From contig CALGLY010000296.1 in the NCBI GenBank assembly GCA_937959095.1, forward strand, positions 1 to 19,429: a DNA stretch of 19,429 nucleotides, written 5' to 3'. The translations under genes and the position numbers were made by a program. The notes under the pieces are model-generated. The model ran no database searches. It had not been told where the DNA came from and was given only the letters and a program-made list of their open reading frames with translations. The stretch comes from an uncultured Saprospiraceae bacterium. GTDB taxonomy: Bacteria > Bacteroidota > Bacteroidia > Chitinophagales > Saprospiraceae. Shown piece by piece: positions 1 through 9,454 of this stretch; the stretch's first letter is position 1; the number at the start of each line of letters is the position of its first letter.

Positions 1-1446
1 GCACAAGGCATTCTAGTAGGAGGGAATTGTCAAGCCATTGAGTTACGAAATAACGATATTAGTAATATCAATTTCTCTACAAATCCTAGCACGCCTGCCA
101 ATGCAAGCCGCAATAGTCAGCCGCTAATTGTATACGGTACGAGTGGAACAACGCCTATACGAGACTTGATAATTGATGGCAATAAAGTCCACGATAGTCG
201 TACTGGATACAGCGAAGCCTTAGCCGTGAATGGCAATGTGAATGGCTTTGAAGTGACGAATAATGAAGTCTATAATATCACTAATATTGGCATCGACATC
301 ATCGGACATGAAGGCAGTGCGCCAGCGAATGATCAAGCGCGAAATGGAATCATTAGCGACAATTTAATTTATGAATGCAAATCGCCCTATGCAACCGCAG
401 CAGGCATTTATGTGGATGGCGGACGCGATCTAATTATAGAACGCAACATCATCCATGATAGCCAATGGGGAATAGAAATGGGCTGCGAAAATGTAGGCAA
501 AACAGCTTCTAATCTCATTGTGCGGGATAATTTTATTTATGATAATGAAGATGCTGCCATCACGGTAGGCGGTTTCGATTATCCTTCGGGATCGGGCAAG
601 GTAACAGATGTCTATTTCCTGAATAATAGCTGCTATAATAACGATACCAATGCTGGTGGCACAGGTGGACAAACGAGCGATATTGTGGTTTCTTATGTCG
701 AGACCTGTGTCTTCAAAAACAATATTTTTCACTCCACCAATAGCAATAATCAGATGATGTATGTAGCACCTGTCGGCTCAAGTGGTGTTGTCTTTGATTA
801 CAATTTATACTATACCTCCAATAATGCAGCCACGCTTATTTTTGACTATCTCGGCGGCTATTTTATGGGCTTCAATACCTACAGAACCAATGCGAGCCAA
901 GATGCGAATTCTTCCTTTCAAGATCCGCTATTTGTAAGTACAAGCGACTTGCATCTCGCTACTGGTTCTCCTGCGATTGATACGGGCGATCCAAGCTTTA
1001 TAACAGCTTCGGGCGAAACCGATATTGATGGAAATACACGCCTCCAAAACGCACGGGTAGACATAGGTGCGGATGAATTTGGAGGACTTCTAGTACAAAT
1101 AAAAGTCTACCTACAAGGCGCGTTCAATGGTATGGACATGGGAACTAATCTACAAACGGCTAGTCTCTTGCCGATGACAAATCCCTACGGACTTTCTGAA
1201 ATGGCAATAAGCATCCCTGCCGATGTAGTAGATTGGGTAAAAGTAGAAATCCGAGCAGCAGCTAACAGTAGTACGATTCTTGCAAGTCGGGCGGCATTCT
1301 TGCGAAAAGACGGACAAGTCATAGATTTAAATGGTAATCTAGGTGTCGCTATTGATGGCTTGCTCCCAGGTAGTTATTATGTAGCTGTTCGGCATCGTAA
1401 TCATTTGGGGGTGATGACGAGTACAGGTGTGAATTTGAGTAATTAA
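1..1446 (+). CDS. Right-handed beta-helix surface/secreted protein, 5' end missing
   Basis: The frame is open from the first base, so the N-terminus lies outside the window; 481 codons are visible. Residues about 1-300 are rungs rich in N, D, G and I (repeated patterns of the type IIDGNKV, NLIYECK, NFIYDNE), typical of a parallel beta-helix as in pectate lyases and other polysaccharide-acting or adhesive proteins. They are followed by LATGSPAIDTGDP and, at residues 354-360, DIGADEF, which usually close helices of the choice-of-anchor Q type. Residues about 364-481 (KVYLQGAFNGMDMGTNL, VDWVKVEIRAA, YYVAVRHRNHLGVM) match a domain I know from large Bacteroidota surface proteins. In those proteins the domain normally continues after this point; here it stops at VNLSN and no type IX sorting domain follows. 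Substrate unknown. The next gene, 19 bp downstream, is also a beta-helix protein, so the two may be co-transcribed. Confidence 0.85.
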   Translation, partial: AQGILVGGNCQAIELRNNDISNINFSTNPSTPANASRNSQPLIVYGTSGTTPIRDLIIDGNKVHDSRTGYSEALAVNGNVNGFEVTNNEVYNITNIGIDIIGHEGSAPANDQARNGIISDNLIYECKSPYATAAGIYVDGGRDLIIERNIIHDSQWGIEMGCENVGKTASNLIVRDNFIYDNEDAAITVGGFDYPSGSGKVTDVYFLNNSCYNNDTNAGGTGGQTSDIVVSYVETCVFKNNIFHSTNSNNQMMYVAPVGSSGVVFDYNLYYTSNNAATLIFDYLGGYFMGFNTYRTNASQDANSSFQDPLFVSTSDLHLATGSPAIDTGDPSFITASGETDIDGNTRLQNARVDIGADEFGGLLVQIKVYLQGAFNGMDMGTNLQTASLLPMTNPYGLSEMAISIPADVVDWVKVEIRAAANSSTILASRAAFLRKDGQVIDLNGNLGVAIDGLLPGSYYVAVRHRNHLGVMTSTGVNLSN

Positions 1447-1465
1447 GTAGCTAAAAATTATCAAA

Positions 1466-2863
1466 ATGAAAAACAAAATTTTCCTCCTTTGCTGCTTGCT
1501 ATTTGCAGCATCTGTTGTTTCTGCAAGTGTATTGGATACGCTTCCTAATACGCCTGTTACCATCAATGATTCGACGATCTTTATTAGTAATACACACTTT
1601 GCTGTCGGGCAACCTAATGTCATGTTCAGTGGTGTACCTTGCAGCAGTACATCCAATTTACAAATTGTAGTTTCAGACTCCTTAGGGCAATTATCGACTA
1701 TAGAAATGGGGGCTTTATTATCACTCCTACAGCAGCAACAAGGCATACTGACACCGCAACAATTTGGAGCTATTCCAGATGATAATCAATGCGATGATGT
1801 TGCTTTTAATGCCATGTTTCAGGCGGCACAAAATGGCGCGCATACCATCAATATTCCGCCTGGGGTCTACAATATTTGCAATACCGTCAATTTGCCAAAT
1901 ACGACTGTTAGTCCTTATCTAAAAATTGCAGGCTATGGCGCACACTTAAAAGCATCGGGAGATTTTACACTATTCCGTAGAATGCCCACCAATATGACAG
2001 AGGCAGGTGTCATGATTAATAATCATATTCTGCGTTTGGAAGGTTTTGTATTTGAAGGAATGCAAGCAGGCATTGGCTTAGAAATTGGGGCGACCTATAG
2101 TTTACAAGTACTCAATTGTCATTTCATTGATCTGGATATTGGATTACTATCAGAATTTAGTTTAAATGGTCGCTATGAAGGTTTGCGCTTCACGAATTGT
2201 ATGGATAAATCCTTCGTGGGCGCGGATGGAAGCTGGGCAGGCGCAAATGCTATAAATGCTAGTTTCAATGGCAATAGAATTGAGAGTTGTCGCGTATTCG
2301 GACGAGCAGGGCAAAGCACCCATTTTGAACTCATAGCAGGCGATTTGAATATCATAGAAAATTGCATTAGCGAAGGCAGTTCCCCCGATGTCAATGTGCT
2401 GATAGATACCAAAGCCGCTAGTGTAGTGAATCATGCGGTTACAGTCCGAAATTTCTGGATAGAATCACAGGCTTATGCGGGGCATCCTGGCTCTACCTAT
2501 TTCAAGTTTGTCAATTTCCGCGATTACGCTACTTTAGAAGATGTACAAGCGTATCCAGGCGTGCAAGCAGATACCCTAGTGCATGTAGAAAGTGGCGTAG
2601 CAAGTTCCATCCTGAACATTAAAGGCTATCGTGGATATACCGAATTAATAAACAATTTGGATGGCTCTATCTATGGTCCTTATTACATCATAGACCATAC
2701 GCCTGCAACGCCCAATACAAGAGATGATAATCCTTGGCTGAATGGAGATAATTGGGTCGGAGGAGCAGTGCCGCGCCAACTAAATATGGAATGGCGCAGA
2801 AGTCAAAATACAGGCGAAACCATTATTTCGAGGCACAATGTTCAGTTGGAGAGTAGGCAATGA
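1466..2863 (+). CDS. Exported pectate-lyase-3-like beta-helix protein
   Basis: 465 aa. Residues 1-20 form a clear signal peptide (MKNKIFLLCC start, cleavage near VSA/SV). Residues about 50-90 look like a short spacer with a glutamine run. From about residue 93 the sequence LTPQQFGAIPDDNQCDD, then AFNAMFQAA and INIPPGVYNI, is the classic entry of the Pectate_lyase_3 / GH28-like fold, also used by phage tail spikes and GH55 enzymes. Rungs such as LQVLNCHFIDLD, RIESCRVFG and LNIIENCISEG follow to about residue 390. No catalytic residues can be assigned from sequence alone. The C-terminus lacks a recognisable type IX sorting domain. It sits 19 bp after the preceding beta-helix gene and ends before a strong hairpin, consistent with a two-gene unit. 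Alternative: a structural or adhesive protein rather than an enzyme. Confidence 0.8.
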   Translation: MKNKIFLLCCLLFAASVVSASVLDTLPNTPVTINDSTIFISNTHFAVGQPNVMFSGVPCSSTSNLQIVVSDSLGQLSTIEMGALLSLLQQQQGILTPQQFGAIPDDNQCDDVAFNAMFQAAQNGAHTINIPPGVYNICNTVNLPNTTVSPYLKIAGYGAHLKASGDFTLFRRMPTNMTEAGVMINNHILRLEGFVFEGMQAGIGLEIGATYSLQVLNCHFIDLDIGLLSEFSLNGRYEGLRFTNCMDKSFVGADGSWAGANAINASFNGNRIESCRVFGRAGQSTHFELIAGDLNIIENCISEGSSPDVNVLIDTKAASVVNHAVTVRNFWIESQAYAGHPGSTYFKFVNFRDYATLEDVQAYPGVQADTLVHVESGVASSILNIKGYRGYTELINNLDGSIYGPYYIIDHTPATPNTRDDNPWLNGDNWVGGAVPRQLNMEWRRSQNTGETIISRHNVQLESRQ

Positions 2864-2890
2864 TCTATGTCTGATTTCTTTTAGAATTTC

Positions 2891-2942
2891 TTTCATTCTG
2901 GCTGTAAGTGGATCGAAAATAGTACTTACAGCCAGAATGAAA
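2891..2942. terminator. Perfect 19-bp hairpin between convergent genes
   Basis: Positions 2891-2909 and 2924-2942 are perfect reverse complements (arm TTTCATTCTGGCTGTAAGT) with a 14-nt loop. It lies between the end of the beta-helix gene (+) and the end of kptA (-). On the plus strand a T-rich stretch follows about 10 nt later; there is no clean U-tract directly after the stem. A bidirectional terminator is the simplest reading. Confidence 0.6.
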
Positions 2943-2978
2943 TTTGATGATTTTTTATTCCACCACATCCAACTCTAT

Positions 2979-3515
2979 CTATGCGAACGAAATATACTCC
3001 GCAGCTACAAAGTCAGTAAGCCAAACCCCATTTTCAGAACGATAAAATAGAACACCTGTCTCGTGCATTTTCGCCGTATCTATCGTTAGTATTACAGGCT
3101 TTCCATGTCGTTGTCCAACCTTCGTAGCGGTTTCTACATCTGCTGATAAATGGACATATTCACGCTTGCGCTTCTGGATGCCTTCTCTGAGAATAGCTGC
3201 CTGATTTTTGGTAGCTGTACCATGAAAAAGTACCGCAGGAGGTTCTATAGCCTCCATGCCTAAATCTACAGGAATAGAATGTCCTTGATTGGCACGAATC
3301 CGACTGGCATCATCGGATAGTTTGAAGCGTTGCTTATCGTTGGTAGCGACTACTTCTTGTAGCATTTCTAGAGTGACGGACATTCCTTTGGCATTCATGC
3401 CATCAATTATTTCTTGCGTTGTTGCCCAACCTTCTGGATCTAGGGTAATGCCTATAGTTTCGGGTTTATGTCGAAGAATGAGGCTTAGAAATTTGCTTAT
3501 TCGTCTTGTGTTCAT
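2979..3515 (-). CDS. kptA: RNA 2'-phosphotransferase (KptA/Tpt1 family)
   Basis: 178 aa, normal length for bacterial KptA. The family transfers an internal RNA 2'-phosphate to NAD+, giving 2'-OH RNA, nicotinamide and ADP-ribose 1'',2''-cyclic phosphate; in eukaryotes this finishes tRNA splicing, while the bacterial substrate is largely unknown. Motifs in order: LILRHKPE (R15-H16), NDKQRF (59-64), IRANQGHS (73-80), LFHGT (96-100), YVHLS (120-124), GQRHGKPV (134-141) and FYRSENGVWLT (157-167). The conserved arginines and histidine expected of the active site are visible (R15, H16, R74 and R136 are the likely ones; that mapping is by inspection). The ATG overlaps the TGA of the upstream DUF4291 gene as ATGA, so the two are probably translationally coupled. 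Confidence 0.93.
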   Translation of the reverse strand: MNTRRISKFLSLILRHKPETIGITLDPEGWATTQEIIDGMNAKGMSVTLEMLQEVVATNDKQRFKLSDDASRIRANQGHSIPVDLGMEAIEPPAVLFHGTATKNQAAILREGIQKRKREYVHLSADVETATKVGQRHGKPVILTIDTAKMHETGVLFYRSENGVWLTDFVAAEYISFA

Positions 3516-4204
3516 GCGTTTTGAGTTTTAATAATTCCAATGTGCTGACAAAGAGTTAAATCTGCGGGGAGATATACGCGTTCCTCTGGTACAAGCAAAG
3601 CTGATGGATTGGTGTCCAATACCGCTTTTTGTGCCTGCACAAAATCCGTAATATCTTCGATACGGTGTATCATTTCTTTTCCGAATCGTTCTAATATTTC
3701 CCCTTTCAATCCTAGCTGAACAGCTCTGCGGACTTGCTTTTTTCCATAAGGATCATGGTCTGGATCCCATTGCAAGCGCACCGCTTTTTCTGCTAATACG
3801 GCTTTCCAGGTTTTCATATCTCCATAAATAGCTGCTTGAAAAGAAGTGTATGCTGCATTTTCTAGAATGGTATCAAAATCACTTTTCTGTATCCAAATAG
3901 CAAGCACTCGTTTTTGGTTCTCTTTCGATGCCCAACCACAGCGATACATCATCCACAGAAAATTTGGTTTTATCCAAGACATTCGAGTATAGCTGTAATG
4001 ATCGCCACCAAAGCATTGATGTTCTACCGCAAAACGCGCAATATTAGGATTGAAGGCTTGATAAACGATAATTTGGTCAGCTGTTTGTTGGGCTAGAATA
4101 TGCTGCCCTTCAGCGGGAATTTGGTTTAAGTAGTTTGTATATTTTTCGGTTTTGAGTTGCATAGTTAAATCAAGTTTTAGTTCATAATATTTATCCCAAA
4201 ACAT
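3512..4204 (-). CDS. DUF4291 family protein
   Basis: Up to 230 aa. The core IIVYQAFNPNIARFAVEHQ, FGGDHYSYTRMSWIKPNFLWMMYRCGW and the following KENQKRVLAIWIQ identify the DUF4291 family, which is cytosolic and whose function I do not know. No signal peptide or membrane segment is visible. The first ATG (4204) adds 14 residues before MQLKTEKYTNYL; the family normally begins close to the latter, so translation from 4162 is equally possible. Neither start has a visible Shine-Dalgarno sequence. The stop codon overlaps the kptA start (ATGA), which suggests a joint role with the RNA 2'-phosphotransferase. The upstream side ends at a hairpin element (4248-4395), so any promoter lies in the short AT-rich gap or within that element. 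Confidence 0.85.
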   Translation of the reverse strand: MFWDKYYELKLDLTMQLKTEKYTNYLNQIPAEGQHILAQQTADQIIVYQAFNPNIARFAVEHQCFGGDHYSYTRMSWIKPNFLWMMYRCGWASKENQKRVLAIWIQKSDFDTILENAAYTSFQAAIYGDMKTWKAVLAEKAVRLQWDPDHDPYGKKQVRRAVQLGLKGEILERFGKEMIHRIEDITDFVQAQKAVLDTNPSALLVPEERVYLPADLTLCQHIGIIKTQNA

Positions 4205-4247
4205 CTATTGAACTAAAATAAGTTCCATACTACCTATTTTTATTTTT

Positions 4248-4395
4248 GGTTCTACCTGATTTCAAATGGTAATCAAGGCAGTAAGAGTCGTCGTACGCTT
4301 TTTGCCCTTATTTATAAGAGGCTGTCTGACAAATTCATATCTTTAGAAAAATTGAAGTGTCCGACGACTTTTACTGCCTAAATTCATGTAGAATC
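4248..4395. mobile_element. MITE-like hairpin element A (148 bp)
   Basis: Ends are inverted: GGTTCTACCTGATTT at 4248-4262 and, read on the minus strand from 4395, GATTCTACATGAATT. Inside them lie 18-bp arms, 4276-4293 (AGGCAGTAAGAGTCGTCG) and 4362-4379, that pair except for one G/T wobble, with a 68-nt centre. Flanks are TTATTTTT (4240-4247) and TTATTTTC (4396-4403), a 7/8 match that looks like an aged 8-bp target duplication. No coding capacity. It sits between the DUF4291 gene and the phosphate transporter. Confidence 0.6.
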
Positions 4396-4414
4396 TTATT
4401 TTCTAAAACCCTAT

Positions 4415-5389
4415 TTAAGCCGCCAAGAAGCGAATCAAATAAACTAAGACAATACTAATCACTAATCCGAAGATTACCTTCCCCAAATCCATGAGTATAT
4501 CTTGTATTTCGTGGCGTTGTAGCTTCCCATCCATACGCCAGCGAATTGCTATTTCACGACCTGCCAAAAGCCCTATAAATACCCAAGTGGTGCTCATCGG
4601 TACATTATTCAATTCCTTGAAATAAAAGAGGACAATACCATAAATAAGGTCAATGATCGTAGCAGAGCGGATGTCTGTCGTATTCGTTTTGGCTTTCACG
4701 ATATTCTGTATCGCGCCACCTCTGCTGTAGAAGATGAAACCAAGCATCGCTAATAGAATAGTGAGCGAAATAGCCAACTCTGTCGCAGTCAATGAACGAG
4801 GCAAATAGACATAAATATTAGCAAAATCCTGTGCCAGCCATTGTGTCCAAAGGAAACCTGTGGAAAGCCATTGCAGCGGTATCCATATCCGCTCTTTTTC
4901 AGGCGTGATGGGATTTTCGACGAAGCGTTTTTCTAGTAATTTAGTCGTAAAAATATAGACGAGGAAAGCCGCTGCAAAGGCTACAAAATAGCCCGTTACG
5001 GACTTTACGAGCATCGACTCTAGGTTTTTGGGAGAGAAAAAGGTCAATATCAAGAAGGACGTACTCACGGGAATACCGAAGCGCGTCACGAACATCAGCA
5101 CAAAAGGCGGCAGCAGATAATACCACGGAAAAGGATCGGGAAGCGGATATTTTGGGTCACTTGGATCATCGCCAATGAGACGCTGATAGGACACATCACC
5201 GCCATAGGTATGCCAGCTATAAATCAAGGTAGCTGCAAGAATCGTTCCTGCAAAAATCCAAAGCACCCACCACGGGCGTTTTTCATTGGAACTCAAGAAG
5301 GTGCCCAAGGTCTGAATCACATCGTTTCCTACTACCGAGTAGGATGCTAGTGCAAATCCTAGCCACATCACAATTAGCGTAGTATCCAT
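4415..5389 (-). CDS. PiT family inorganic phosphate transporter-like permease
   Basis: 324 aa from the chosen start. The protein is an integral membrane permease with roughly eight to ten hydrophobic segments. Signature features of the PiT family (phosphate:cation symport) are SVVGNDVIQTLGT near the N-terminus, matching the GxND motif, a degenerate partner in the second half (LAQDFANIYVYLPR), and paired P-x-STS/STT elements (GIPVSTSFLILTF and NVPMSTTWVFIGLLAGRE). The frame stays open upstream to an ATG at 5452, but those extra 21 residues are translated from a hairpin element and have no transporter character. The start MDTTLIVMWLGF at 5389 is therefore preferred. The second motif is less canonical than in PitA, so the substrate (phosphate or sulfate) is inferred. 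The gene is single, with elements on both sides. Confidence 0.8.
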   Translation of the reverse strand: MDTTLIVMWLGFALASYSVVGNDVIQTLGTFLSSNEKRPWWVLWIFAGTILAATLIYSWHTYGGDVSYQRLIGDDPSDPKYPLPDPFPWYYLLPPFVLMFVTRFGIPVSTSFLILTFFSPKNLESMLVKSVTGYFVAFAAAFLVYIFTTKLLEKRFVENPITPEKERIWIPLQWLSTGFLWTQWLAQDFANIYVYLPRSLTATELAISLTILLAMLGFIFYSRGGAIQNIVKAKTNTTDIRSATIIDLIYGIVLFYFKELNNVPMSTTWVFIGLLAGREIAIRWRMDGKLQRHEIQDILMDLGKVIFGLVISIVLVYLIRFLAA

Positions 5390-5407
5390 AATGGATAAAG
5401 GTTTTGT

Positions 5408-5571
5408 GGTTCTACATGATTTTACATGGTAAAATCTAAAGTTCAATTGCAAGTATCAAGCGCAAGCCCGACAAGCTTGTCTGCTACAAGCAGGCATTCA
5501 GGCGGGCTTGCGCTTGATACTTGCAATTGAACTTAAAAATTTAAACATACCATATAGTTTCAGATAGAACC
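5408..5571. mobile_element. MITE-like hairpin element B (164 bp)
   Basis: Outer ends are inverted copies: GGTTCTACATGATTTTACAT from 5408 and, on the minus strand from 5571, GGTTCTATCTGAAACTATAT. The left end matches the left end of element A at 22 of 25 positions. Flanks GGTTTTGT (5400-5407) and TATTTTGT (5572-5579) agree at 6 of 8 positions, consistent with an old 8-bp target duplication. The core (5439-5534) is a separate perfect palindrome. The element ends 18 bp upstream of the transporter start codon and may carry or disturb its promoter. No coding capacity. Confidence 0.6.
5439..5534. repeat. 96-bp palindrome with perfect 32-bp arms
   Basis: Positions 5439-5470 and 5503-5534 are exact reverse complements over 32 bp (arm begins AAGTTCAATTGCAAGTATC). 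The 32-nt centre contains the self-complementary ACAAGCTTGT (5471-5480) and a small tip hairpin, CTGCT-ACA-AGCAG (5481-5493). The inner part is clearly more GC-rich than its surroundings. It forms the core of hairpin element B. Confidence 0.9.
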
Positions 5572-7513
<1,942 letters not shown>

Positions 7514-7522
7514 TAGTCTAAT

Positions 7523-7605
7523 AGAATAGACACCACTTCGTTGAGATAGTAGATATTTTTAAAAAGATAAAGTGTCTATTCTCTCAATGAAGTGGTCTCT
7601 ATTCT
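7523..7605 (+). terminator. Dyad downstream of pyrG with two alternative pairings
   Basis: Arms 7523-7546 and 7582-7605 pair over 24 bp with two mismatches. The first 11 bases of the left arm (AGAATAGACAC, 7523-7533) can instead pair perfectly with GTGTCTATTCT at 7572-7582. The structure begins 9 bp after the pyrG stop. It may terminate pyrG transcription, although a U-tract is not obvious. Confidence 0.5.
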
Positions 7606-7639
7606 CTGTTCTAGAGAATACACGTGCTAATTAATACGG

Positions 7640-7647
7640 TAAGTTTG
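7640..7647 (+). promoter_or_regulatory. Possible -7 promoter element (TAAGTTTG)
   Basis: An exact match to TAnnTTTG lies 94 bp before the ATG of the lipocalin-like gene and after the pyrG dyad, so it is well placed to start the lipocalin/lhgO/lipoprotein unit. No convincing -33 TTTG is seen at the right spacing. Confidence 0.35.
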
Positions 7648-7741
7648 TTAAACCTTCGGCTTCTAAGCCATATATATTCTACACACCATTTCATTTCTCA
7701 AATTAACTTCTTATCTTGACTCTTCAATAAACAAAAAAGCT

Positions 7742-8167
7742 ATGCAATTAAGAATCATCCTATTATTTGCTTTCCTGATAGTATCCGTTTCAACTAGCTT
7801 CGCGCAAAACACTAAACTCTTAGGAGAATGGGAATTGGTAGAAGCCCGCGAACAAGGCCGCGTATTTTACGTACAACGTAATCAGGAAGCCGAGCCGAAA
7901 GAAGTGCTTGAATTTTCCAATGATGGTACATATCGAAAAATGCACCAAAGCCAAACACCAAGTACTTGGGAAGGCGATTGGAAAATGAATGAACGCAGCG
8001 ATAATCTCGGCTTACGAACTACAGAAACAAATGGACAACTTATCGCGAATCCAACATTCGATTATCAATGGAAAATCATGAAAGTCGCAGAGAATTTACT
8101 GCAACTTGCCCAGCTAAGCGAATATGGAGAGGAGCGTTTCGTTTATACGTATTATCGCAAGCAGTGA
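7742..8167 (+). CDS. Exported lipocalin-like domain protein
   Basis: 141 aa. Residues 1-21 are a signal peptide ending SFAQ (cleavage A|Q), so the protein is periplasmic or secreted. The mature part starts KLLGEWELVEA and continues with VLEFSNDGTYRKM, WEGDWKM and ERFVYTYYRK. This is the beta-strand pattern of small Bacteroidota lipocalin-like proteins (GxW near the start, then F..DGTY). No lipobox cysteine. Ligand and role are unknown. It lies 39 bp before lhgO in the same direction and could share a transcript, although the functions are not obviously linked. Confidence 0.75.
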   Translation: MQLRIILLFAFLIVSVSTSFAQNTKLLGEWELVEAREQGRVFYVQRNQEAEPKEVLEFSNDGTYRKMHQSQTPSTWEGDWKMNERSDNLGLRTTETNGQLIANPTFDYQWKIMKVAENLLQLAQLSEYGEERFVYTYYRKQ

Positions 8168-8206
8168 TAGAATACAACGCCCCAAACAGACAGCAAGAAG
8201 TAGAAT

Positions 8207-9418
8207 ATGAAATTTGATGTAACTATTGTAGGCGCAGGCATTGTAGGCTTAGCGACTGCCTTTCAGCTTTCGGAGCAACAACCAGAGCTAAAAATTGCCA
8301 TTATTGAAAAGGAGCGAAAACCCGCGCAACACCAAACGGGTAATAATAGCGGGGTCATTCATTCAGGCATCTACTACAAACCTGGTGGCTCAAAAGCGAT
8401 TAATTGTAGGAAAGGCTACCAATATTTACTCGATTTCTGCGATAAATATGGCATAAAATACGACCTCTGTGGCAAAGTCATAGTAGCAACCAAAGAAGAA
8501 GAACGCCCCGAACTAGAGAAAATCTATCAGCGTGGTCTTGCAAATGGAATGCAGGGCATCCGAAAAATAAGTAAGGAAGAAACCCTCGAAAAAGAGCCGC
8601 ATGTGCGCGCAGTAGAGTCTATTTGGGTACCACAAGCAGGTATTATTGACTACAAAGAAGTAGCTGAAAAATATCTCGAAATCGTGAAAGAGCGTGGTGC
8701 AAAATTCTTCCCTAGTCAATCGCTTTATCGAGTGATTGATAAAGAAACAGAATTGCGAATAATCACCGATAAACGGGAGATAAAGACCGACGTGATTGTC
8801 ACTTGTGCAGGCTTATACTCCGATAAAGTGGCTAAAATTACGGGACAAGAAATCAACTATAAAATTCTTCCTTTCAGAGGGGAATATTACAACCTAAAAC
8901 CTGAAAAAGAATACCTCGTCAATAACCTGATTTATCCTGTTCCGAATCCTGCTTTCCCCTTCCTTGGTGTACATTTCACGCCGCGCATATATGGCGGCAT
9001 AGAAGCTGGCCCGAATGCCGTACTTGCGTTCAAGCGCGAAGGCTACACGCGTTGGCAATATGACTCGAAGGAATTTAAAGAGACGCTTCGCTATTCAGGT
9101 TTCAAAGCCATTGCCAAACAGTATTGGAAAACGGGCATCCTTGAGCAACACCGTTCCTACTCAAAGCGCGCCTTTGTGAAAGCGCTGCAAGGACTTATTC
9201 CTAGCATCACAGAGGATGATTTAGTACGCGGTAGCGCAGGCGTTCGTGCTATGGCAGTCGCGCCAGACGGCGAAATGCTTGATGATTTCCTTATCTTAGA
9301 GCAGCCTCGCATCGTGAATGTGTGCAATGCGCCTTCGCCAGCAGCTACGGCTTCGCTTGCGATAGGGGAAATGGTGGCAGAGAAGGCGATGGGGCAGTTG
9401 AAGGCGGTGCAGTTTTAA
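8207..9418 (+). CDS. lhgO: L-2-hydroxyglutarate oxidase
   Basis: 403 aa, full length for the LhgO/L2HGDH family of FAD-dependent (DAO-type) oxidoreductases. It oxidises L-2-hydroxyglutarate to 2-oxoglutarate, recycling a metabolite formed by promiscuous dehydrogenases. The Rossmann motif VGAGIVGLATA spans residues 8-18, and the dinucleotide-binding acidic residue follows in IIEKE. The family block HQTGNNSGVIHSGIYYKPG is present, as are PFRGEYYNL in the middle and VRGSAGVRAMAV / NAPSPAATASLAIGE in the C-terminal FAD-binding part. Translation starts at MKFDVTIVGAG, where the family begins. The downstream lipoprotein remnant starts 36 bp after it. Confidence 0.95.
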   Translation: MKFDVTIVGAGIVGLATAFQLSEQQPELKIAIIEKERKPAQHQTGNNSGVIHSGIYYKPGGSKAINCRKGYQYLLDFCDKYGIKYDLCGKVIVATKEEERPELEKIYQRGLANGMQGIRKISKEETLEKEPHVRAVESIWVPQAGIIDYKEVAEKYLEIVKERGAKFFPSQSLYRVIDKETELRIITDKREIKTDVIVTCAGLYSDKVAKITGQEINYKILPFRGEYYNLKPEKEYLVNNLIYPVPNPAFPFLGVHFTPRIYGGIEAGPNAVLAFKREGYTRWQYDSKEFKETLRYSGFKAIAKQYWKTGILEQHRSYSKRAFVKALQGLIPSITEDDLVRGSAGVRAMAVAPDGEMLDDFLILEQPRIVNVCNAPSPAATASLAIGEMVAEKAMGQLKAVQF

Positions 9419-9454
9419 AGTGGAATTTCTATGAGTGGTAGATATTAAAGAAAA

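Noticed and set aside
2838..3050. 70-codon plus-strand frame across the 2891-2942 hairpin
   Set aside because: It overlaps the end of the beta-helix gene and the end of kptA, is partly translated from the hairpin and resembles nothing known.
3241..3250. GGTTCTATAG inside kptA as a further hairpin-element end
   Set aside because: Only the first seven bases match, the frame is intact and there is no partner end.
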